64,000 nt of DNA from Dyadobacter crusticola DSM 16708 (GTDB lineage Bacteria; Bacteroidota; Bacteroidia; Cytophagales; Spirosomataceae): positions 124,001 to 188,000 of the forward strand of contig NZ_JNJB01000006.1 in the NCBI RefSeq assembly GCF_000701505.1, given 5' to 3'. The notes under the pieces were generated by a model. That model saw only the letters and a program-made list of their open reading frames with translations, was not told where the DNA came from and made no database searches. Numbering within the stretch: position 1 is the first letter of the stretch; each line of letters opens with the position of its first letter. A program made the translations under genes and the position numbers. Positions 44,748 to 53,470 of the stretch are shown in pieces.

Positions 44748-46280
44748 ATGAAAAAGCTGTTTGCAGTTGTTTGCTGTCTCCTTCTTTTGCCCGGACTGGT
44801 CGCCCTCGCGCAAACCAAAAAGCCCGGCGCAGGTCCTAAAAACAAAACCCTGATCGTCTTTTTCGACGGACTCCGGCCGGATTACATTACTGCCGAACAA
44901 ATGCCGAACCTGTTTGCATTCAAAGAAAAAGCGGCATTCGGAGCAAATCACCACAGCGTTTTTCCAACTGTAACGCGCGTTAACTCGGCTTCCTATGCGA
45001 CGGGATCTTACCCTGGGACACACGGCTTGCTGGGTAACTCGATTTACATTCCCGAGGTGAAATCAAATGCGGCGATAGGTACGGGTTACGGTGATTTAAG
45101 TCAAATTCCCGCAGCGACCGGCGGCGGCATTCTGACGGCTCCCTCCCTGGGCGAGATATTGGAGTCGGCAGGTGAAAAGATGATGGTTTTTAGTTCAGGG
45201 ACTACCGGACAGGCTTTTTTACAAAATTACAAGGTAAGCGGAGGCGCGATCGTCAACCCGGGCCTGATCCTGCCGGAGACATTCAAAGCCCAGGTTTTAG
45301 CAGAAATGGGGGAGGTCACCAAAGAAGGAAATGAGGATTTCAACCGGCATAAATGGGTAACCGATGCTTTGCTGAAATACGGACTTGCCGCAAATGGGCC
45401 GCTTGTCAGTGCGATCTGGCTGTCGGATCCTGACGGCGCGGCGCATGAACATGGGATCGGCTCACCGGAAGCTGTGGAGGCAATTAAATTTGTAGACGGA
45501 CAGTTTGGACGTATTCTGGATGCGATCCAAAAGCAGGGCCTTGCTGATAAATGGAATATCATTATCTCGACGGACCACGGTTTTGTGACCCAGATCGGAA
45601 GTATCAGCTTAACCGATTTTCTCGTTCAGGAAGGTTTAAAGCAGGATAAAGAGTCGGACGATGTGATTGTGGCAGAGGGAAGTATTTATGTAAAAGACCA
45701 CAACCCGGAAACAATACAGAAGATCGTTTCTGCATTGCAGGAGGAGGAATGGATCGGGGCGATATTCACCAAAGCCAAACAGGCGGGCGACGTAAACGGC
45801 TGGATAGAAGGTACTTTTGCCTTTGATGCTGTCCACTTCAATCATCCGCGCGCGGGAGATATCCTGGTAGCGCCGGCCTGGAATGATGTGAAAAATGACA
45901 AGGGCTTTGCCGGTACCGACTATACAAAAGGAAAAGCGGGACACGGAGGATCCAGTCCGTACGAGATACACATCGCGCTTTTTGCAAAAGGTCCTGATTT
46001 CAAAAGCGGCGGGACAACCGAGCTGCCCACCTCGAATATCGACATTGTACCTACTATACTTCAGATCTACAACATTCCCCAACCAGCTGGAATGGACGGG
46101 CGCCCTGTATCGGAATTGCTGAAAAAACCTTCAAAATCCATTGGTAAAGCCAGGAGAGAGTCGCTCAAAACGGAGGTTAAGCATTCATGTGGTACCTATT
46201 TCCTCACACTGGAAATGTCGGTAGTAGGCAAGTACCGGTACTTCGACCACAGCAAAACCGAGCGGGTTTTCAGCAAATAG
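44748..46280 (+). CDS. Alkaline phosphatase superfamily protein, nucleotide pyrophosphatase/phosphodiesterase type
   Basis: A 510-residue exported enzyme (signal peptide ending ALAQ). Metal and catalytic residues of the NPP/phosphodiesterase family are visible: FFDGLRPDYI (first metal Asp), FPTVTRVNSASYATGSYPG (Thr nucleophile in PTVTR), SDPDGAAHEHG (Asp and His), STDHGF (Asp-His), and GHGGSSPYEIHIALFAKGPD (His). It needs two zinc ions and cleaves phosphodiester or pyrophosphate bonds in the periplasm. Substrate not predictable. It lies eight bases downstream of the propeller gene. The last 45 residues extend beyond the core. Confidence 0.9.
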   Translation: MKKLFAVVCCLLLLPGLVALAQTKKPGAGPKNKTLIVFFDGLRPDYITAEQMPNLFAFKEKAAFGANHHSVFPTVTRVNSASYATGSYPGTHGLLGNSIYIPEVKSNAAIGTGYGDLSQIPAATGGGILTAPSLGEILESAGEKMMVFSSGTTGQAFLQNYKVSGGAIVNPGLILPETFKAQVLAEMGEVTKEGNEDFNRHKWVTDALLKYGLAANGPLVSAIWLSDPDGAAHEHGIGSPEAVEAIKFVDGQFGRILDAIQKQGLADKWNIIISTDHGFVTQIGSISLTDFLVQEGLKQDKESDDVIVAEGSIYVKDHNPETIQKIVSALQEEEWIGAIFTKAKQAGDVNGWIEGTFAFDAVHFNHPRAGDILVAPAWNDVKNDKGFAGTDYTKGKAGHGGSSPYEIHIALFAKGPDFKSGGTTELPTSNIDIVPTILQIYNIPQPAGMDGRPVSELLKKPSKSIGKARRESLKTEVKHSCGTYFLTLEMSVVGKYRYFDHSKTERVFSK

Positions 46281-46328
46281 GGTCAGTACGATGAAAGTTT
46301 TGACGTAATCCAACTTACATTCATAACG

Positions 46329-46679
46329 ATGGCAAAAAATCCAATAGAGACAGTCGACGCGTACCTGGCTTCGTTGCCGGAAGAAACGGCAACGAAGCTG
46401 GAACAGATCAGGCAAACAATCCGGGAAGTCGTGCCTGGTGCGGAAGAAGTGATTTCTTATCAGATACCAACATTCAAACTGAATGGGCGCTATCTGATTT
46501 ATTATGCCGGCTGGAAAAAGCACATCGCATTGTATCCGGTTTCCGGTGAAATGGTCGAAGGTTTGAAGGAGGAGCTGGCAGGTTATAAAGGCTCCAAAGG
46601 TTCCGTTCATTTTCCTCTAAACAAGGAAATGCCACTCGACCTTGTTCGGAAGATCGTAGAATGGAAGTTGAAAGAGTGA
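46329..46679 (+). CDS. DUF1801 / YdhG-like iron chaperone family protein
   Basis: A 116-residue protein of the DUF1801 family: ETVDAYLASLPEETATKLEQ, REVVPGAEEVISYQIPTFKL, YYAGWKKHIALYP and SVHFPLNKEMPLDLVRKIVE. B. subtilis FraI/YdhG relatives have been described as frataxin-like iron chaperones; the function here is inferred from family membership only. It lies 48 bases after the phosphodiesterase gene, same strand, and may be read through from it. Confidence 0.88.
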   Translation: MAKNPIETVDAYLASLPEETATKLEQIRQTIREVVPGAEEVISYQIPTFKLNGRYLIYYAGWKKHIALYPVSGEMVEGLKEELAGYKGSKGSVHFPLNKEMPLDLVRKIVEWKLKE

Positions 46680-46777
46680 TTCAAGAGCGGCCGGTTGCAG
46701 CAGAAAGCCTATAAGTAAAATAGTAAACAGGGTTTCTTTTCTTTTCTCAAAATGAAAGAAATTCTAAATACCATTAT

Positions 46778-49669
46778 ATGAAAAGGTTTGGCTTAATTCT
46801 GGCTTCTTTGCTGATATATACCCTGGTTCCCACCGACGACGCGCTCGGTCAGAAAGGCAAAGCAACACCTGCAAAGGCAGGGGCGGCAAAAGCAGATACC
46901 GGAAAATACGACCGGGATTATGCGTTGGAAGCTACTATGCTGGGTTTTTTTGCGCCTGATGGTGCCCGAAATCCAACTCTGAAAGCGAAAAAGGGCGAGC
47001 GCGTCAGGATCAGGATTACGAACGGAGAGTTGATGACCCACGATATCGCGCTGGAAAAGCTGGGCATAAAAAGTAAGGTTATCCTCGAAAAAGGGTCAAG
47101 TACCGCCATTCAGTTCGAGGCAAAAGAGAGCGATACTTACTTCTGCTCGGTTCCGGGGCACCGTGCGGCTGGAATGGTCGGGAGCTTTGAGGTAGTGGAA
47201 GGCGAAATTAATCAGCAAACTGTGGCCGGGCAGCTGCCTGCCCGGAATGGAAAACCGCTGAACCTGAACTTCGAAACTGGAAATCTCAGCGACTGGACTG
47301 CACAGGGAGAAGCTTTCGCCAACCCGATCTTCCATACTGATCCTTCTCCGGTACACGAAAAAGAGCTGCATATCGGTTTTGATGGAAAATACTTTCTGAG
47401 CAGCGGCGGCACTACCAATGCGAAACTGACCGGTACGCTCACTTCTGCACCTTTTAATGTTACCCAGCCGTTTGCGGCATTCAAGGTATCCGGCGGTGCT
47501 TTGCAGGATACGAGAGTGGAGCTGGTGCTTGCGGGGAGTGACAGCATTATTTACCATATCACCGGACAGGGGAGAGCTACTTTGCAGCCTGCGGTGGTTG
47601 ATCTTCAAAAATACCTCGACAGGGAAATTTTCATTCGTATTATCGATAACGAAACGGGCATCTCGCAGATACCCTATATACCAAATGATAAATGGGCGCA
47701 CATCAATTTCGACGAATTCCTGTTTTATCCCAGCCGCCCGGCGTTTGCCAATGAACTGAAACCGGCGGATATTATTATCTTGCCGCCCCTTGATCCTGTA
47801 CTGAATGCCGGTCTTTCAGGAGAGAAGGCAGCAGCGGCGATGACGCCGCCCAAAGGCTTTAAGGTTACCCTGGCTGCGGCTGAGCCCGATGTAGTAAAGC
47901 CGATCAGTTTTACAATTGATGCAAAAGGCAGGCTCTGGGTTGCGGAAGGGCATACTTACCCGGTGCGTGCGCCGGAAGGGCAGGGAAGGGACAGGATCCT
48001 GATTTTGGAAGATACAAATGGAGATGGTACCCTGGACAGCAAGAAGGTTTTTGCAGAAAACCTGAACCTGATCAGTGGAATAGAAGTGGGAATGGGCGGT
48101 GTGTGGCTGGCTTCTGCACCTTATCTAATCTTTATTCCCATTGACCCGAAAACCGACAAACCGGCCGGCCCTGCCCAAACGCTGCTCGACGGCTGGGGAC
48201 TGGACGATACCCACGAAGTGCTGAACAACCTGCGGTGGGGACCTGACGGCTGGCTGTATGGTACCCACGGCGTTTTCACGCATTCGAATGTAGGAAAGCC
48301 AGGCGCAACGGATGCGCAACGGACGAAGATCAATGCAGGTGTCTGGCGCTTTCACCCGACTGCGCGCACGTTCGAGGTTTTTGCAGAAGGGTCGAGTAAC
48401 CCGTGGGGCATTGACTTCAACGACTACGGGCACCCTTTCATCACCGTATGCGTGATCCCGCACATGTACCACGTGATACAAGGCGCGCGCTACCAGCGGC
48501 AGGCAGGCCAGCATTTCAATCCATACACTTACGACGACATCAAAACGATAGGTGACCACGTGCATTGGCTGGGCGAGCGCGGGCCGCACGCAGGTAACTT
48601 CCGCTCGGCAGCGGCTGGCGGCGGGCATGCACACGCCGGTGCGATGATCTATCTTGGACATTCCTGGCCGAAGGAATACCGGAACCAGATTTTTATGAAC
48701 AACATCAATGGCGCCAGATTGAATATTGACCACTTCGAGAAGAAAGGCTCCGGCTATGTAGCTCAGCACCGTCCCGATTTCATGGCGATGAACGATTCAT
48801 GGTCGCAGTGGCTCAATTTCAAGTACGATGCAAGCGGGTCTGTGTGGGCGATTGACTGGTACGACAAGAACCAATGCCACAGCCCGAATCCCGATGTGCA
48901 CGACAAGACAATGGGACGTATTTTCAAGATCACCAATGAAAATGACAAATGGGTGAAAGTTGATCTGACAAAAGCTTCCGATATGGATCTCGTGAATCAT
49001 CAGCTGAATGAAAACGAATGGTATGTGCGGCAGGCGCGGACGATTTTGCAGGAACGCGGCGCAAACAAGAAAGTACACAAGGCGCTCAAAGATATCCTCG
49101 CTAAAAATCCGGATGAAACAAGAAAGCTGCGGGCACTCTGGACTTTACACGTTACCAAAGGATTGGAAGAAAAAGATCTGATGGAACTGCTCTCCAGCGG
49201 GAGTGAGTACGTGCGAAGCTGGGCAGTGCAGCTGATGATGGAGGATAAAATGGTATCGCCGGAAGCACTTGCCAAGTTTGCTGAAATGGCAAAGAATGAC
49301 CAGTCAGCGGTGGTGCGTCTGTATCTCGCATCAGCAATGACGAGGATCGAGCCGGCACAGCGCTGGGAGGTAGTGGATGCATTATCCCAAAGAGCCGAAG
49401 ATAAAGACGACCACAACCTCCCATTGATGGTATGGTATGCAGCCGAGCCGCTCGCAGCCATTGATATGAAGCGTGCGCTCCAAATGGCTGAGAAGTCGAA
49501 GCTGCCTAAGATCCTTCCTTATACCATTCAGCGCGTCGCTGCGATCGGTACGGAAGATTCTAAGAAAGCCTTGAAAGACCTTAACGAAAAGCTCGGCCAC
49601 AACGGATCGCACGAAAACCACGAAAGTCAGATGTTAATCGGAAAAGTGCTGGAAGGCAGCAGCAAGTAA
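46778..49669 (+). CDS. Cupredoxin - lectin-like - membrane-bound dehydrogenase-type propeller - HEAT repeat fusion protein
   Basis: A 963-residue exported protein (signal peptide about 1-24, then an Ala/Lys-rich linker). Residues 45-142 form a type I copper domain: ligands His88 (LMTHDIAL), Cys123, His128 and Met133 (YFCSVPGHRAAGMVG). A concanavalin-like region follows (about 155-325, NLNFETGNLSDWTAQGEAF). Residues about 350-745 match the PVC-type 'membrane-bound dehydrogenase' propeller (RLWVAEGHTYPVRAPEG, RWGPDGWLYGTHGVFTHSNV, GHSWPKEYRNQIFMNNINGA). HEAT-like repeats occupy the end (about 765-955). No CxxCH heme motif is seen, so the copper domain may be the electron acceptor. Substrate unknown. 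Confidence 0.82.
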   Translation: MKRFGLILASLLIYTLVPTDDALGQKGKATPAKAGAAKADTGKYDRDYALEATMLGFFAPDGARNPTLKAKKGERVRIRITNGELMTHDIALEKLGIKSKVILEKGSSTAIQFEAKESDTYFCSVPGHRAAGMVGSFEVVEGEINQQTVAGQLPARNGKPLNLNFETGNLSDWTAQGEAFANPIFHTDPSPVHEKELHIGFDGKYFLSSGGTTNAKLTGTLTSAPFNVTQPFAAFKVSGGALQDTRVELVLAGSDSIIYHITGQGRATLQPAVVDLQKYLDREIFIRIIDNETGISQIPYIPNDKWAHINFDEFLFYPSRPAFANELKPADIIILPPLDPVLNAGLSGEKAAAAMTPPKGFKVTLAAAEPDVVKPISFTIDAKGRLWVAEGHTYPVRAPEGQGRDRILILEDTNGDGTLDSKKVFAENLNLISGIEVGMGGVWLASAPYLIFIPIDPKTDKPAGPAQTLLDGWGLDDTHEVLNNLRWGPDGWLYGTHGVFTHSNVGKPGATDAQRTKINAGVWRFHPTARTFEVFAEGSSNPWGIDFNDYGHPFITVCVIPHMYHVIQGARYQRQAGQHFNPYTYDDIKTIGDHVHWLGERGPHAGNFRSAAAGGGHAHAGAMIYLGHSWPKEYRNQIFMNNINGARLNIDHFEKKGSGYVAQHRPDFMAMNDSWSQWLNFKYDASGSVWAIDWYDKNQCHSPNPDVHDKTMGRIFKITNENDKWVKVDLTKASDMDLVNHQLNENEWYVRQARTILQERGANKKVHKALKDILAKNPDETRKLRALWTLHVTKGLEEKDLMELLSSGSEYVRSWAVQLMMEDKMVSPEALAKFAEMAKNDQSAVVRLYLASAMTRIEPAQRWEVVDALSQRAEDKDDHNLPLMVWYAAEPLAAIDMKRALQMAEKSKLPKILPYTIQRVAAIGTEDSKKALKDLNEKLGHNGSHENHESQMLIGKVLEGSSK

Positions 49670-49696
49670 GGTTTTGATAAAAAATACCTGTAAAAC

Positions 49697-49732
49697 AAAC
49701 AGCGCCCGCATCCATGAATGCAGGCGCTGTTT
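49697..49732. terminator. Terminator between convergent genes
   Basis: A 10-bp stem (AAACAGCGCC / GGCGCTGTTT), extended by further pairing of GCAT with ATGC, lies 28 bases after the cupredoxin fusion gene and 30 before the stop of the convergent DUF748 gene. A/T-rich flanks suit both directions. Confidence 0.7.
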
Positions 49733-49761
49733 CTATAATAGCTTGAATAGCTCGGAAAAGC

Positions 49762-50961
49762 TTAGTTCTTTTTCTTCTTTTCCTCCTTTTTCCGTTCTTC
49801 CTTTTTCTCCTTCTTATCTTCATCCTTCCCGAAAACCTTTTGTAAAAAGGTCTTTTTATCTTCCTTCGGCACTTTAACCGAACCGATCGAAATCTCATTA
49901 TCTATCGAAGGCTGCAATGCAGTAATGAATGCGTTTTGCAGGACAGTCGCTATTGCCAGCCAAATATTCGTTTTAGGATCATCCATCCGGCCGCGGAAAG
50001 GAATCTTGGTAGCTACCTGATCTTTTCGCTGGTTTTCAAAAAGCTCACCAACTCCACCGGCAACTGCTTCCCACATCTGGCGGAACAGGTTATCCTTCCG
50101 GTCTTCCTTTCCAAGCACATCCAGGTTTTGAATAACAGGTTTGACATAACCCGTAAACGCTTCGTCCTTCGCCGCTACCTCAGTGTATAGCCCAAAAATC
50201 CCGTCATTCACATCGATCTTGGCATAAGCCTGGAAGAAGTCATTCATTTTGACAAGGTTCGTGTTTTTAAGCTCCGCACTGACGTCGAATGTAGGAGAGT
50301 CGGCAAGGGGATTGAGCTTTGCATCAGCGCGTAAAGTGCCGTCGTACAGGTTTGCTGTCATGTTCACCGAGGCGGGCAGGACAGAGCTTGAATCGTAGCT
50401 GTTCCGAAGGTTGCGCGCAATCAAATGCAGGTTGGTCATTTCCAAACCAACATTGGGCTTCGTGGTAAAGTCGTTGTACTGAATTTTCCCGCCGTTAATC
50501 TCCGCGACGTTGATGTTGAGCGGCATAAACCTATTGAGTACCTTCCGGAAATCAGCTGAGTCTTTTACAATTTCCTGTGGTTCAACTTTGTCTTTTGTAA
50601 ACACCAGGTAGGGCTGTTGCAGGAAAACCTGTCCCACGATCTCGCCCTTGAAAAGGGCCTTCCATTCCACAGCAAGATCAATTGCATTGGCTGCGAAGAA
50701 TGGGGTTTGTTTACCTGTTATTGTATCCGATTTGTTAAGATAAATGCTGTCGATCCGGTATGCACCGCGGATTATTGCCAGATCTATGTCGTCGATATGC
50801 CCGTAGTAACCATTGATATTAGCCAGACTTTTGTTGGCATAATGAAGAACAACATACGGTAATATAAGTCTGATCACAACCAGCAGCGCTACAATGCCGA
50901 TAAAGATTTTTAATGCTCTCCTTTTCTTGCTTTTCCTGTGTGTAGTTGATCCGGGGGCCAT
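49762..50961 (-). CDS. DUF748 (AsmA-like) membrane-anchored protein
   Basis: A 399-residue protein with a basic N-terminus, one membrane helix (about 18-38, IFIGIVALLVVIRLILPYVV), and a long periplasmic region of AsmA/DUF748 style (YGHIDDIDLAIIRGAYRID, MPLNINVAEINGGKIQYND, VNMTANLYDGTLRADAKLNP). The last 35 residues are almost all Lys and Glu. AsmA-like proteins help move phospholipids or assemble the outer membrane; DUF748 members are less well studied. Isolated gene, ending at a shared terminator. Confidence 0.82.
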   Translation of the reverse strand: MAPGSTTHRKSKKRRALKIFIGIVALLVVIRLILPYVVLHYANKSLANINGYYGHIDDIDLAIIRGAYRIDSIYLNKSDTITGKQTPFFAANAIDLAVEWKALFKGEIVGQVFLQQPYLVFTKDKVEPQEIVKDSADFRKVLNRFMPLNINVAEINGGKIQYNDFTTKPNVGLEMTNLHLIARNLRNSYDSSSVLPASVNMTANLYDGTLRADAKLNPLADSPTFDVSAELKNTNLVKMNDFFQAYAKIDVNDGIFGLYTEVAAKDEAFTGYVKPVIQNLDVLGKEDRKDNLFRQMWEAVAGGVGELFENQRKDQVATKIPFRGRMDDPKTNIWLAIATVLQNAFITALQPSIDNEISIGSVKVPKEDKKTFLQKVFGKDEDKKEKKEERKKEEKKKKN

Positions 50962-51096
50962 ATTTTAAAGTTTTAAGTCAAAAATCAACATCATGCACAG
51001 AGCGTTAAAAACAATCGTACCAGCAATCCTTTGTATTTATTACAACTTTCCTGCTTGACGGAGTGTCTGTGATGTAATACTATTCCGTTAACTACT

Positions 51097-51468
51097 ATGA
51101 AAAAAACATTACCTCTTTTGCTGCTCCTGCTACTTGCGCTTTCCTGTAAAGAAAAAAAAGTTGCCAAAAATGTTGAAGCCTGCGGGGTACGCGATCCGAT
51201 TCATAATCTGCCGTGGCTCCGGGACCTTGTCGAAAAGGCGAAACAGAATAAGGAAGCGAACGTGATGACGATCAGCCTGGTTCAGCTTCGCGGTGAGCCG
51301 GTTATCAATTATACCTTGTCGTATATGTCATGTATGGGTTGCTATAATTTCCATTGTGACGGCACTCGGGTTGATATGGGTATCTACACTGAGGCCGAGA
51401 TCAGGGAATTTCAGAAGAACGTTTGGGACGAGAAGGGTAGTCGAATTGTGCTCTGGCCTGAGAAATAG
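51097..51468 (+). CDS. Small Cys-rich lipoprotein of unknown function
   Basis: A 123-residue lipoprotein (MKKTLPLLLLLLLALSC, acylated Cys17). The mature part contains CGVRDPIHNLPWLRDLVEKA and a cluster of Cys and His in SCMGCYNFHCDGTRV that could bind a metal or form disulfides. No domain was recognised. It is followed 37 bases later by a PhnO-like acetyltransferase on the same strand, with an A/T-rich upstream region but no clear -7 box. Confidence 0.75.
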   Translation: MKKTLPLLLLLLLALSCKEKKVAKNVEACGVRDPIHNLPWLRDLVEKAKQNKEANVMTISLVQLRGEPVINYTLSYMSCMGCYNFHCDGTRVDMGIYTEAEIREFQKNVWDEKGSRIVLWPEK

Positions 51469-51505
51469 TTCTATTTTTGCTGTTTCAAATTACTCAACAC
51501 TCCTG

Positions 51506-51973
51506 ATGAAACAGTCGATGATCAATTCAAGTCAACTCCTGATCCGAACCGCCACAGACGAAGACCGTAATGCAGTTTATAAGATGATATGCGGACTGGA
51601 AAACACAATACTTGATCGGCAGGGCTTTGATTTTGTTTTTGACAGAAACCTGAAAAGCAATAACATTCGCTACTTTCTGGCATTTCTTGATAATAATCCG
51701 GTTGGGATCGTGAGCTGCCATATCCAGCCGCTTTTGCACCACGCAGCGCTGGTATCCGAGATCCAGGAAATGTATGTAGAGCCTGAGTACCGGTCTTTAC
51801 AGATCGGCAAAGCATTGATAGAGCGCGTGGTGAATTTTGCTAAAAAACAGGGCGCTATCCAAATGGAAGTCACGTCCCGCAATATCCGGGAACAAGCCCA
51901 TCGCTTCTACCAGCGCGAAGGTTTTGACAATTCGCACGTCAAGCTTGTGAGGTATTTCAGAGATGAAGCATAA
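51506..51973 (+). CDS. GNAT family N-acetyltransferase, PhnO-like
   Basis: A 155-residue acetyltransferase. Its middle and C-terminal parts resemble E. coli PhnO (aminoalkylphosphonate N-acetyltransferase): NIRYFLAFLDNNPVGIVSCH, LLHHAALVSEIQEMYVEPEY, SLQIGKALIERVVNFAKKQG and EQAHRFYQREGFDNSHVKL. PhnO acetylates aminophosphonates or aminoalkyl substrates. No C-P lyase genes are nearby, so the substrate may differ. The ATG at 51506 is used because homology starts a few residues after it; the frame continues upstream within the lipoprotein gene and that part is not coding. Confidence 0.85.
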   Translation: MKQSMINSSQLLIRTATDEDRNAVYKMICGLENTILDRQGFDFVFDRNLKSNNIRYFLAFLDNNPVGIVSCHIQPLLHHAALVSEIQEMYVEPEYRSLQIGKALIERVVNFAKKQGAIQMEVTSRNIREQAHRFYQREGFDNSHVKLVRYFRDEA

Positions 51974-51974
51974 A

Positions 51975-52003
51975 AAAGCGCCGGATCAAAGACCCGGCGC
52001 TTT
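51975..52003 (+). terminator. Rho-independent terminator after the PhnO-like gene
   Basis: A 10-bp stem (AAAGCGCCGG / CCGGCGCTTT) with a nine-base loop begins two bases after the stop. Confidence 0.8.
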
Positions 52004-52037
52004 CTACATTACCCTAAACCTTCAACTGCCATAAAAA

Positions 52038-52430
52038 TTAGTATCTCTGTCTGCGTTCGCGCGCCCAGTGATCGCCTCTGCGGCTGCTCATTCTTCTGGT
52101 ATCCGCCATTAATCTTTGCAGGTCTTCGCGAATAATCCGCGCTTCCCGTGGAGACAATCTGCCCCGGTGGCTGAATCTCTGTTCACGCGCTTCGATCCTT
52201 TCGTATTGGACCATCAGCGCATTGGCTTCACGGGAAGAAAGGGTGCCGCGTTCCACGCCCATTGCGATCTGCTGGCGAACTTCTCTTTGCAAGTGATTGA
52301 TGTCGGAGCCCCGTCCATTGCGTTGACTGTTGTGGTAGTCGCCGCGAGTATCATAGTGGGGACCATACTGTGCGTTAGCGGAAGAGAAACCAAGAACAAG
52401 TACTGCGGCGGCAAAAAGTATCTTTTTCAT
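52038..52430 (-). CDS. Small secreted Arg-rich helical protein
   Basis: A 130-residue exported protein (MKKILFAAAVLVLGFSS to ANAQ). The mature part is strongly charged and helical, with repeated pattern INHLQREVRQQIAMGVERGT and LSSREANALMVQYERIEARE, RGRLSPREARIIREDLQRLM, ending in RRGDHWARERRQRY. The two 'LS-x-R-E-A' units look like an internal duplication. Similar to periplasmic stress-related proteins of the Spy/CpxP style in composition, but no firm family match can be made. Start at 52430 is preferred over the two-codon longer 52436. Confidence 0.7.
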   Translation of the reverse strand: MKKILFAAAVLVLGFSSANAQYGPHYDTRGDYHNSQRNGRGSDINHLQREVRQQIAMGVERGTLSSREANALMVQYERIEAREQRFSHRGRLSPREARIIREDLQRLMADTRRMSSRRGDHWARERRQRY

Positions 52431-52587
52431 GACCAATAAATTTTTAAGTTCGTTGGTTAGAGGGCCGCAGGATATAGAGGTTTAAATGGGCATTGTTAAC
52501 AATTGTTAAGGCAAGAAAGTGAGGGTAAAAATGGTTGCGGGGATTGTTGGGATAGGCTGGTAACACATTGTCATGCAGTGTGCTAAA

Positions 52588-53328
52588 TTACTCAGCAATG
52601 CGGATTGTCTTTCTGATCTCCTCCTGTGCTTCGGCGAGAACTTCTTCCACTTTTCTTCCGGCCGGTTCAATGCCCGGTAAGACTGTCCAGCTAAGTTGCG
52701 CGAAAGATTTTAGCGGGAAAATTCCCTTGGGATTAAAAGCGCCTGTTCCATCGATTGCTACGGGGACGATCAATGCATCCGGGGCACGTTTCAGCAAAGT
52801 AGCTACGCCGCCCGAAACAAACGGGCGCATGATCCCGCTGGCAGTGCGGGTGCCTTCGGGGAAAATGATGGCGGATGATTTTTCTTCCTGGATCAGCCTG
52901 CCCAAACGCGCAATCTCGGTGATAGACTGCTTGCCGTCTTTACGGTCGATCAATGCGGCGCCGCTTTTTCGCAGGTTGTATGAAATGCTTGGAACGCCAT
53001 TTGCAAGTTCTATTTTGGATACGAACCTTGGTCTGTATTTTCGCAGGTACCAGTAAATGGCGGCAATATCAAAGCTGCTCTGGTGATTGGCGACGAATAT
53101 AATGGGACGATTCTCGGGGAGGGTGGTGCGTGTTTGCAACGTAAGTCGGGCACCGGTGAGGTATAAACCGAAGCCCAGACTGAAATTGAGCCACTCGACG
53201 GAAGTACGATGTGCTTTTGGCCCGAATATGTTAAATGCAATTACCTGGATAACATGGAAAAGCAGGAGAGTAACACCAAAATGAATCAGATATACGACAC
53301 TTAACAGATAATCCAGGATTTTTTTCAT
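52588..53328 (-). CDS. plsC: 1-acyl-sn-glycerol-3-phosphate acyltransferase
   Basis: A 246-residue membrane-associated acyltransferase. The catalytic HX4D motif is VANHQSSFDIAAIYW (His82, Asp87); the second motif is IIFPEGTRTASG; the glycerol-phosphate-binding region is ANGVPSISYNLRKSGAALID. The N-terminal 40 residues are hydrophobic. It transfers an acyl chain to the 2-position of lysophosphatidic acid in phospholipid synthesis. It is divergent from the acyl-ACP desaturase gene at 53471, so two lipid-related genes share the intervening gap, where a -7-like TACTTTTG lies on the minus strand at 53343-53350. Confidence 0.9.
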   Translation of the reverse strand: MKKILDYLLSVVYLIHFGVTLLLFHVIQVIAFNIFGPKAHRTSVEWLNFSLGFGLYLTGARLTLQTRTTLPENRPIIFVANHQSSFDIAAIYWYLRKYRPRFVSKIELANGVPSISYNLRKSGAALIDRKDGKQSITEIARLGRLIQEEKSSAIIFPEGTRTASGIMRPFVSGGVATLLKRAPDALIVPVAIDGTGAFNPKGIFPLKSFAQLSWTVLPGIEPAGRKVEEVLAEAQEEIRKTIRIAE

Positions 53329-53470
53329 TCGTATTTTTTCTGCAAAAGTAACCTAAAACTGTTTTGTTTTATCCTAAATTCTGGAATTCGAAATGACTCC
53401 TGTCATGTAAAACTTACAGATTATTGACGTTATTTGTAAAATATAATTGAGCGTTAAAACGAATTTGACA

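Noticed and set aside
48125..48769. A 214-codon minus-strand frame inside the cupredoxin fusion gene
   Set aside because: Antisense shadow of a well-supported coding region; composition is unlike real proteins here.
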